Part shown: positions 22,546 to 32,172 of the stretch, piece after piece
Layout: every line of letters begins with the position of its first letter
How positions within the stretch are numbered: position 1 is the first letter of the stretch
Source of the DNA: Tyto alba
Taxonomy: Eukaryota > Chordata > Aves > Strigiformes > Tytonidae
Direction: 5' to 3'
Length of the DNA: 64,000 bases
Assembly: GCF_018691265.1 (NCBI RefSeq)
Contig: NW_024881322.1
Location: forward strand, 4,216,001 to 4,280,000
The notes under the pieces: generated by a model
Told to the model about the DNA's origin: nothing
Databases searched by the model: none
The model's input: only the letters and a program-made list of their open reading frames with translations
Position numbers and translations under genes: made by a program

Positions 22546-25500
22546 AACATCCCTGTCTGGTCTTGAGAAGAGAAACAAAGCAGGGGCTCTTTGACATGGG
22601 AGGAGCAGAGAGCATCTATGGCAGCTGCGCGTCCTTGTCCCAACCGAGCAGGACATGAAGCATGAGTCCTGGAAAAAACATTGCATCCTGGAATGTGCTC
22701 AGACAAAAAAACACCCCTGGTCAGAAGGGCAGCTCCAGTGAGGACAGAGAAAAGGAGTTAGGAGGCTTTCATCTGCTCCCCGGATTTAGCAGGGGCCCTC
22801 AGTGTTTGGTAAAATTCTACATATCTCAAAATACAGCTGCCTTGCTGAAGAAGTTCAGCGTTATTTTTAGGCGTTTGGGATTGTTTTCTTGTCCCCAAAA
22901 GCTCTCTCTAGGACTACAAACAGGCATCCAGCTGGAAAGCTCAGGTTTTAGGTTTGCTTTGGATGGCCAGCACTTCCCAGAGAGCTGGGCTGTGCTTTGG
23001 GATGGTGAACTGCGGCTTTCTTTCCCCTGTCCCTGAAAGGACCAGGATGGAAACATCCTGATCTGACCTTCTGAGCATTTTTGATGATTTGTTTTCTTTA
23101 TGCTCCACGCTAACGCTGTGCTGGGAGGTGCGATGTCTGTCACGGGGGCTGGCGTGTACCTGCTGGGGCCGTGCGTGCAGCCTGCACAGCAGCTCAGAGG
23201 GATGGTGGCAGCCGTGCCCCATGTGAGGGTGGGAGGGACAGAAAACCGTGTTTCCCACCCGCCTGTCTCACAGTTATTATTTACAGCAGTTTGAAGCCAT
23301 TCCAAAGACTTTTGTAAAAAATATTCAAAGTCTTTGAATTGGGGCTGGACCTTGGAAAGCCATGTGCTACCTCTGGCAGGACTCGTGGGCTCAGCGCAGG
23401 AATTGATGGGTGAAGCTTTACAGCTGAGTTGCGGGGAGATAAAACCAGATTTTGGTAATGGTCTCTTTTGGCCTGACTATGGATAGGTCAGCAAGCAGGA
23501 GAGCAAGACCCTGGCTTTGCAAGGAGTGGGACAGAGCCTAGCTTGGTAAAACCAGGGCATGGAGGAGACTGTGCTGCCCTGCAAAGTAGAAACAAGGCCG
23601 TCCTGAAAGCGGTACCTCCTCTCGAGGACCCTCCACCAATTTTGACATCCAGATGGGGATCCGCAGAGGGCATCGGGGATGGGACATGTGGGATGCCATG
23701 CAGCACGGCCCTCCTTCGCACTCCTCCTCGGCTGAGCTCGGAGCCGTGCTTTGCCCGTCACTCTCAGCTGACCCAGAGATGGGTGGGAAGTCCGTTGCGG
23801 TGGCCCCACTTTTACAGCCAATTAATAACGAATCACATTTGAGCAGGCTGCAAACTGAAGGTTATAGCACTGCCAGAGGAGGAAAACCCAGCGGGAGCAG
23901 GTGGCAGGAGAGCTGACTCCAGGTACTGTCAGCTACACCGGCTTGCAAGCAGATGGCACGGAGAAGTGGCAGCTCTGAATTAGCGAGTTTGGAGTTTATT
24001 TTAAGCAGGGGACAAAAAGCACCATGGAAAATTGACCCAAGGTACATGCCTGTAGTTGTGATTTTTCCCCATGTGTTTCTGCAGGGCTGCATCAGGTTGT
24101 CACCTCAGGTGCAGTGCAGGTTCCAGATCTATATTTATCACACGGGGAGATAAGCCCTGTGCTGCTTGCGCGTTACACCTTCTGCTTTGCAGTTACTACC
24201 TGCCAACGACAAGCGGGATGTTTGTTACAAAATAGAGCCGGTTTTAGAGCAGGAGGCCAATTGCCGGCCACCTCCCAGTTACCTCCGGAGAGGCAGCCAG
24301 TCGCACGCCAAACCCTTCCCCGACCTCCACGGCAGGCGGTGGGGAAGGTGAAGAGGACTTTTCACCTTTAAGCTTTTCCATGAAGCGTGCCCAGGTGACT
24401 TGTAGGAGTAAAAGCTATTCCCAGCACAGGCTGGGTAAGGACGGCGCTGGCAGCCCATAGCCGGCATAGCTCGGCGCCGCGGGGAGCGTGCTGCTCCAGC
24501 CCTGGCTCCTGCACCAGGCATGCTGACCCACGCTCCTCCTCACAGGGTCTGTTTTGTCTACAGGCTAATATTTTCCATTCGGTGCATCCAAAAAAAAAAA
24601 AAAAAAAAAATAAAAATAAATACAGCCCAGCTGGGCTGGAGAGTCCTCTGCACCCCGATGCCCTGGGGCTGCAAATATGTCCCCCCTCCAGCAAAGACCT
24701 GCAGCCAGGGCTCTGCACTGCCCACCACCTCAGGAGGCGGCTCCCACCACTGGTGATGGGTTTTTTTGCCTCCCGGCCCCCCTAACGCTGTCTCCTCAGG
24801 GTGGTTGGGTGCTGGGAGGAGGGATTGGGCTTTGCTCGTCTCCGGGCGCGTGGCTGGGATGAAGCGATGTCCCAGCTGGCTGCGGAACTGCCAGGCCTCT
24901 GCGTTGGCAACCGGGAAAGGCGGAGGAGGATGCAGGCACCATTCCTCCTGTGTGTTAAAATATAAACTATCTGACTGGGGTTGTGCCTCTCTTTAAAATG
25001 GCTGGTGGAAAGGAAAGCCATAATCTGAGGCTGGCTTTGGGCTGTTCTGTCTCCTCAGGGCTGGAATCCAGGGTGCGTTTTCAGAAAGCATGGTTTTGCA
25101 TGAAGGGAGGCTTCCCAACAGGCTCTCCCCCACCGTCATGTAGGAGGAATGGCTTGAGGTGCCAGGCAAAACCAGCACGGCAGTGATGGCCTTGCCGAGC
25201 GGGGAGGCTGCGGGAGTGTGGCTGCATAGCACGCCGAGCAGTTTAATAATCCTCACAGTGAGCTCGGGACCAGTCCCCAACAAAAGTAGTGGTGGCGGGA
25301 GGAATCCCGGGGTGCACAGTGCAAACCAGCCACAGCACAGCTGCCTCGGCTGTCGCAGAGCAGCCCCGTGGCAGTGGCATGAGGGTGTCACGTCTGTGCC
25401 GACCCGGCAAGCCGCCTGCCCCGGCGCGAGGGCGTTTGACTAGGCAGGGATGATGGCCAGCCAGAGCAAAAGTCATCGACCGTGAAACTCATGGCCCCGT

Positions 25501-25581
25501 GACGTAATGAGAAGAAGAGTGGAGGAAGAAAAATGAATATGTGTCAGGGAAGCAAAAGCTACAGTGGCAGAGGGACGTTTG
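22546..25581. other. No recognised gene; GC-rich patches
   Basis: The stretch contains GC-rich, CpG-containing patches at about 24,230-24,520 and 25,150-25,450 and a 21-base poly(A) run at 24,590-24,610. Open frames overlap on both strands and none has recognisable similarity. Confidence 0.5.
24590..24610 (+). repeat. Poly(A) run, 21 bases
   Basis: Twenty-one A residues are followed by an A-rich TAAAAATAAA tail. No retrotransposed gene body is identifiable upstream. Confidence 0.9.
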
Positions 25582-25605
25582 TATAAATAAAACTTACTGC
25601 CCAGC

Positions 25606-25827
25606 ATGGCGGTGGCTCTAGTTTTGCTGTTTATACCTTTTCTTTCCAGGTTCTGCTTATCCCAGATTGCAGGTGCAGCACAGCTTCCTGCAAAAAGCCA
25701 CAAAGCAGACCAACAGCAATGGGAAAACTTCCCCAGATGCCTCTCCCGTGCTTCTGGAAGAGTTCCATGGCACAACCTTGACATGCAACGCAAAGAGAGT
25801 GGCCTTGCTGCATGGCCGGGAAGCTAG
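25606..25827 (+). other. Small ORF with signal-peptide-like start
   Basis: ATG at 25,606 opens 73 codons ending in TAG. The N-terminus (MAVALVLLFIPFLSRF) is a hydrophobic stretch followed by a GAAQ-type site that would suit signal peptidase. A TATAAATA word lies at 25,582-25,589, but standard TATA-to-start spacing would place transcription initiation just downstream of this ATG, which argues against that pairing. The ORF also overlaps the acceptor-defined segment at 25,650 in another frame. No homologue is recognised, so chance is the default. Confidence 0.12.
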
Positions 25828-25894
25828 CAAGCACAGCAACAGCATCCGCTTCTCCCCAAAAGCTCGTGAAGAAATTCAAGCCCTGATTCTGTGA
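25650..25894 (+). other. Candidate alternative terminal coding exon
   Basis: A strong acceptor (ATACCTTTTCTTTCCAG) ends at 25,649. With phase-1 entry the segment is open for 80 codons and stops at TGA 25,892-25,894. The peptide is hydrophilic and coding-like in composition, ending IRFSPKAREEIQALIL. An AATAAA hexamer at 26,338-26,343 could serve as the poly(A) signal, so the full exon might reach about 26,360. Its phase fits the 20,706-20,768 segment. An antisense frame of similar length is also open, which weakens the coding argument. I recognise no family. Confidence 0.22.
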
Positions 25895-26070
25895 AGGATG
25901 TGAGGGATCCTGATTACTAACACACCTTGCATAATTGTGACTGGGAAATGTCCCTGTCACATAAGGGAAAGCGTGGCAAAACAGAGACAGAGGCAGAAAG
26001 TAAGGACCTGGGGCCATTTTCATCAGGATAGCTGTAGGAGTGATTTGCAATTTTGTTAAGAAGGCCGGTG

Positions 26071-26180
26071 GTGTTTAATGCATGCCTTAATGATCTGAAA
26101 AAAGAGGTGAGCAGTGAGGTGGCAAATCTACAGCTGGCCCCAAATCGTTGCAATTGCTTGGGATGAGGCTGTGAAGATAA
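26071..26180 (+). mobile_element. Degraded CR1/L3-type LINE reverse transcriptase fragment
   Basis: Frame 26,071 reads VFNACLNDLKKEVSSEVANL. This resembles the segment just before and into the reverse transcriptase catalytic block of CR1-clade LINEs, whose usual form is close to F-N-x-F-I-N-D-L-x-x-G-V-x-S-x-V-A-K-F-A-D-D. The catalytic aspartate pair is lost: the equivalent positions now read Q-L-A-P-N. It is about 110 bp with no flanking LINE sequence recognised, so it is an old relic. It lies within the possible 3' UTR of the candidate exon at 25,650. Confidence 0.5.
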
Positions 26181-27232
26181 TTTTTATGGCAAGGCCTCTG
26201 CCCAGGAACTTGGCCCCCGGCTCTGAGTGGCAGCGGGGTCCTGCTCGTTCAGGGCTCACTGGTGGCACCGTTTGTATTCTGGCTATAGCACAGAAGGTAG
26301 TGGGGCTTCCACTGCCCCATCTTTCAGATGGGTCCCAAAATAAAGCATGCAACAGGACGTTTTAGAGTCCACCACCAGTCGAGAGCATTTACCCTGGGGT
26401 GCAATGCAAGCGGAGCAACAGGCGTGGGGGGCAGCTGTGTGAGCTCTGTGTGCTCTGTGTGAGCAGACAGGGAGCCAGGGAGGAAAAGATGGGGAATATT
26501 TTCCTAAGGCACAGACTCTCAACTGAAGTCTGAACAAGGGGGGCTCCCATGCCCTTATCTCCTTAACTCTGCCCCCATAAATCTGCCCCTCACTCATCAA
26601 AACCAGAGGATGCTGCTGCTCTTTTTAAAAAATCAATGAGACTCTCGCTCGAGGCTGAACTTCGACGCACCACTGGGAATCAAAACGGGTGGGTTTGCTG
26701 GGTCAGCAATGCCTGCTTTGCCATATGTTCCCTATAGAGTTGAGTAGTGGCCAAGAAGAGGTAGGACGGCACTGGGAGCAGGCGGCATCCCACCACCCAC
26801 AGGCCCGTGGTGGCCCTCCCCAGGGCCCTGGGCTCCATCCAGGCTGTGTGTGTGCCCCCCTCACTGACAGTGAGTTGCTGCGTGTTGCTCAGTCCAAGGA
26901 ATGCAAAAAGTCATGTGGAAATATAATGTGTAATCAGAGCTTAGTCATATATATATATATATCTGTAACTAATATGTTTATAGGGAGTGGATATAAGAAA
27001 TAGTCATGAAACAATAGAGAGGAATCAAACACCCTATGTCACAACATTTTATTTGATTTTTCAAAGCCAGTGTATAAAATTGAGATAGTGCTTTACACAG
27101 CAGTGTCTTGCTCGTTGGTGTTTGTAAGATGCTTGGACATTGCCAAAGTTGCAACCACAAAAGCGGACAATAGAGTGGCACTGCGATCCTTTTAATCTAA
27201 AAATGAAATATAAGACATTTGAGATTTACTGA
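26181..27232. other. No recognised gene
   Basis: There is an AATAAA hexamer at 26,338 and a short (TA)n run at 26,946-26,962. AT-rich sequence follows to 27,230. No coding or RNA gene is recognised. Confidence 0.5.
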
Positions 27233-27403
27233 GAATGGAATGGAATGGAAAATAATAAAAGAAAAAAAGAAGAAAAGAAGAAAATAAGAGAAGAAGAAAA
27301 GAAGAAAAGAAGAGGGAGAAAGAGGGAGAGGGGGAGGGAGAGGGAGAGAGAGAAGAAGAGGGAGAAGGAGAAGAAGAGGAAGAGGGAGAGGGAGAGGAGG
27401 AAA
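27233..27403 (+). repeat. Polypurine tract including a 118-base pure purine run
   Basis: A short (TGGAA)n run leads into A- and G-only sequence. From 27,286 to 27,403 there are 118 consecutive purines, grading from GAAGAAAA units to GGGAGA units. Homopurine mirror-like tracts of this length can adopt H-DNA (triplex) structures and often stall polymerases. The long minus-strand serine/proline and plus-strand lysine/arginine/glutamate frames across it are artefacts of the repeat. Confidence 0.95.
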
Positions 27404-30400
27404 TGCTATTTCTGCCAACAACAGATGCCAGAGCCTCCCTCTGGAATAGCCACAAATCCTGAGGAAAACTGCGTCATAAGCCACTTCCTCTTGGACCAGA
27501 AAACAACAGCTGTGTGCTAAGCTTCTACTGCATCCAGGCAGAGGCTTAAATGAGATACACTGACCAGCAAAACACCAGCATCCCCACATTTCCTAAATAT
27601 TTTGCTCAACCTGCCTTAAATTCGGGATCTGTCTCAGGAAGAAGGGGAATTGACACTGACTGAAAATCCCAATTTCAATGGGCTTAAATTTGTGCTCAGC
27701 AGCACATGAGCCTGATGGGCCAAACTGTTTAATAGAGCAGTCTATAAATCTGTGGAAAACACTAAGGCTAGGTCTCACTGCACTTTCAACTTGCTTAAAG
27801 ACGTTATTGTGTGTGCACTAAGATGCTGTGCTGAATCAAACCTGAGGAAAGCACCTTGTAGTGCCATGGCAGGTGTGTTAGATGGTATTATCTTGCACAT
27901 GGGGGGAGCTGTCAAAACTCAGGAAGATGAATTGTGTATAGCTTCAAAAAGCATGCCTTACCTTCACATTTTCACATATATAATAGTGTTGTGGCAGCAG
28001 TAGTGAAGTGATAAAGTTGAGTCTCGAGGTAGCTCAGCAGGAATGAATAAATCTTCATAATTGACAGGCCGTAATAATAATAAATATGTGAAGAGTTTAT
28101 TTCTCCCTCTATCCAGTTAGAAAATGACTACATGGGAATCCTCACCAGCAATTGGGACTCTTTTAAATAATTACCAAGTCAATCCGTTCTGCAACCACTG
28201 CCAGCTTCAGCATCTCAATAATTAAAAAGGTGCCACTTACAGCTAATGGTAAAAGGAACAGATGTTTCCCCTCAGAAGCTTTTTCCTTCTTCTTTCCCAT
28301 AGTTTCCACTGCCTTAAGCCATACAGTGTCTGAGCATCTCCCAGTTATGCCGGCGTGCCTGTCCCAGCAGGTCGCAGAGGCAAAGCCCAGTGCGGTCCCG
28401 CACCCTGCAGCGCGTGGGGGATGTATCTGCAGAGGCAAAGCTGGGTTTATTGTGCTGAAGGTGATCGCTGTCATTAGCTGGAGGGTGAAGCAGCAGCACG
28501 TCCTCAGTAAGTTGGCTTAATACCCTTATCCATGTTCCCGTTGGCGCCCAGTCACCTGAGTGCCAGGCAGGATGAGGCACACAGCCACATGCCCAAGCTG
28601 GCCAGGGGAGGAACCTTCAAAGCTTTTCCCACCTCTGCGGGGACGTGGCTCGTACACAAAACTGGGTGTTGTTGTCTGCTAAAGGTTTGGACATTGCCCT
28701 TAGCCCCGGCACCGGTCTGGGCTGTGCTCAGCCTCTGCATTTTCCGAGTGTGAATTTTGAAAGTCGATCCTCCAGGAGTGGAATCATCTGCTCGATGGTG
28801 GTGTTTTGCTTTCCTCTGACATTATAGCTCTTCTGTGGCCCGGTGTGCTTTGGTTGCTACTACAACCACACAGTATGTTATCAGCACTCAATAAACGCCA
28901 CAGCCGTCTCGAGGTGAGATAAAAGATATGGAATACGAATGCACCACTGATTTTTCAGTTTGGGGCTTACAATATGCTTAATCTATCACAGCATCTCAAA
29001 AGGCGGCATGGTTGCTTCTGTTTAACATTTGTGTTTTATCCTGTAAAATGAAATTGTTGCTGTTTGCTAGTATTTGACACAGTAAAAATGACTACTGGAA
29101 TGTTACATGTCACTGAAGGATGTTGGCAACAAAATTGCAAACATTTGCCACCTCTAAAAGGATTTTTTCCATTGGAAGATTAAGATTTATGATACTAGAG
29201 TATTCCAGATTTGCAAAGGAGATAAAGGGTTGCTGGTTTTGGTCTCAGCAAAGCTCAGTCCTCCTGCAGCTGATAGACAGCAGCACCTCTCTATACAAAT
29301 AATGCAGTCAGTAGGTGAATGCAGTGGAGATGCAAGGATTTCACCCAGCCAAAGATCCCTTACAAAGTAGTCAAACTATTGGTAGCTACAGCCAAAATGT
29401 CATGTTCCTTTGAACACACAACTGCTCAAGGCCCCTTTGGGGTGAGCAGAGGTACAGCAACGGCAGCCCAGTGACACACCTTGGGCCATGCGGGGTGACC
29501 AGACGTGGAGTGGGGTCTGGCAGAAATTACAGTAGAAAGGCAGAAACTGGCAACATGCAGGGGAGGGAAGGGGAGTCAGTGGGCACACGGAGACAGAAAG
29601 GGGGCACGGCAACCTCTTCTCCCGGGGCAACCAGCCACCAGCACCACAGACAGCTGGCAGTGCCCGCATCAGGCTGCTTGGATGCGTGGAACAAGGGGTA
29701 CCAGGGCTGGGGAGCAACCCCACGGCCTGGACCCAGCCTATGGCAGAGGAGAAATGAGTGACCGCAGGGTCCTCATCCTCAGTGTATGAGACCTGACAGC
29801 TTAGCTGAACTTCACTCCATGGGTCCTGGCCCGATCAGGTCCAATCTGACCTCCAGGTAAAGCTGTACAGACGTTTGCATCCTTCCTAAGGCAATGAGGG
29901 GCTGGGTGAGGCAGGAATATCCTCATTTCCCTTTCATTGTCCAGATATCCTTTGCCCTGGAAGGGTTGCACAACGCCTGCCTGCCGGGACAGCTGGACAA
30001 TATCCCTCTGCCTGCCTTGGCTGTGCTGCAGGGAGTATTTCCAAAAGCAGCTGAGTGACATAGATGCTCGTATCGTCTTGCAAGTCAAGAGGACTTGTGC
30101 TCCTTTGAAAACTTTAAGTCTGCATGAGCAGAGGCCTTTAAATATTTTTAAAGCCACTCAAGAGGCACATAAATATTTGGGTATGGCCAGCCTTATTTTA
30201 AACAAATAAAACTACCTACAGGGACCCTCAAAGATGCTCATGTCATGCCAAGGATCAGTGTGGGGCTGATGTCTCCTCTGAAGTTTGCTTGTTTGATCCA
30301 TTTGCTGTTCTGATCCCTCTTTCCTCTCCCTCTTCAGCCCCTGCAGAGAAAAGTGGTGACATGATTTATAGATGTATTCCAAGGTATTTGAATATTTCCA

Positions 30401-32154
30401 GCCAGCTATCTTGTTCCTGATACCTGCTTCAATGGCTGCTGTGCCGAGGGCTCCCTGAACAAAGGCTCAGGACAAATGAATCCTTGTCTTCATTCTCAAG
30501 GAAGGTTTAAAAAGAATCACCTCCTTCTATTATTTCCTTGTCTTGTTATTTTAATTTTTCCCCTGTGCAGACAGCAGCATTAAGCCCACTAGAGAATGAA
30601 TGAATATCAATGAGACAGGGCAAAGATGGAATATGCAGCAGTTCTTTCCCAAAGTTATAATGAAGATGCCTACGGGGAGGTGGCATTGCAGCAGATAGCA
30701 CACATACACCCCCCACACACCATTTTGGGGAAAACCTCCACATTTACTGAAAAACGCCTCCTATGTGGTCAAGTTTATAAATGTCCATTTGATGTTCATG
30801 GTGCACACACGTTTCTAGCAATTTTATATAGCGATTGCTTCCTTTCTGTTACAAATGGAGATGCAGCCGAAGCCCAAGGATGCAACAGGTCGGGAACACT
30901 AGAAAGTTAGACACAGGGTTTGCTGTGATCTCCCAAATCAAGGACTGTTTCTAATTATAAAATGTATTACCCAGGTATTAAAGGAATTGATTCATTGCTG
31001 GCAGGGAGAAGAGAGATGTGTTTCTACAGAGGACAGAGACAGAGAGGGAGAGACAGTGTCTGTCCCATCATAAACACCACCCCAGCTAAATCCTCCCTTC
31101 CTAAATTTCTGCTTGCACTCCATCTGAGCCCAGCCATTTGCCTGGGATGCCTTTCGGCAGCATCCTCTCCCGCTGTAGCTGCGGGGATGCCCTCACAGCT
31201 CTCCAGTTTTTATTAAAAAAACAAGAGGACAACGAGTCCTGTAATGATAAGATAGGGCCTCGAGCCCAAAGCTGGGGCACGAGGCTGGTGTGTGCAGCAG
31301 GAGCTGGTGGCTCCCCAGATACCTTCTCTGTCTCCCCCTCCCACCCGGTCCCCTCTTTTCTGTAGTCCCCCAAAACAGGGGAACAGCAGCTGGGAGTTAC
31401 AAGATACATTTCAGTTATGAGGCTGCCAGGCAGTACCCAGCTCCAGAGGCTTTCACGGCCTTGGTAGGCATGGCCCCAGAAAGGGGCAGACCAGAAAGCA
31501 GATTTTTCCATGAAGCTGTGAGCAAAGAAACCCAATCCTGCCAAAAAAATAGCCATATTTAAAAGGAAATTTTATTTAAAGGCTAGCAGATAACACAGTT
31601 TTTGAAAAATGTCAGTGTTAGGATTTTCAATGTGAAGAAATGGCTTGCAGCGGAGTAAACATTTTGCAAGCATTGCGAGCATTTCTTGTGATGGAAAAAA
31701 CATTTCCCACGGAAATTTCTGATGGTGAAAACAGGCCTTTCTGATGGGGAAGCATAAATAGAATTGGCTGCTGGTTTAATTTCTTTGCAATCTGCTCTCC
31801 GCTTGCCAAGGCACAGGGGCAGGGTAGCTCCCAGGAGGGCTCTGCAAGGGCTCCTCAGCCCACAGCTCTGCACAGCCGCCTCCTGAAAACCTCTGTGGGA
31901 CACAAGGGACAGAAGTGGTGGTACAGCACATCCCATTCTGGCAAGCGAGCAAAGACACGGGCACCATATGCATGTAGAGTTTGAGGATGTGATGGGAAAA
32001 GAGGGCTGGGCGGCTATGGGCGGCCAGTTGGCAGACAGCAATGAACTGGACTGCCAGGAGAGAAAAATATTAGGAGACACGCAGCACGACACAAAAGCTT
32101 GTCAGCGGGTGGTGCAAAGGGTCATGATGCTGGTAAAAGAGTAAAAGAGCTGAT
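27404..32154. other. Intergenic DNA with candidate conserved block
   Basis: The block at 28,015-28,235 is AT-rich, has no repeats and is dense in ATAATTGAC, AATAATTA and TTTAAATAATTACC words. It looks like a conserved enhancer-type sequence. The rest (28.3-31.9 kb) is unremarkable, with moderate GC patches. No gene is recognised. Confidence 0.45.
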
Positions 32155-32172
32155 GGGGGGGGGGGGGGGGGG
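32155..32172 (+). repeat. Poly(G) run, 18 bases
   Basis: Eighteen consecutive G residues, a strong quadruplex candidate and a likely sequencing or assembly trouble spot. Confidence 0.95.

Noticed and set aside
24590..24625. Poly(A) run as the tail of a processed pseudogene
   Set aside because: The preceding sequence resembles no gene I recognise, and there are no target-site duplications that I can see.
27192..27589. Long Ser/Pro/Leu-rich minus frames and a Lys/Glu/Arg-rich plus frame
   Set aside because: They are translations of the homopurine/homopyrimidine tract.
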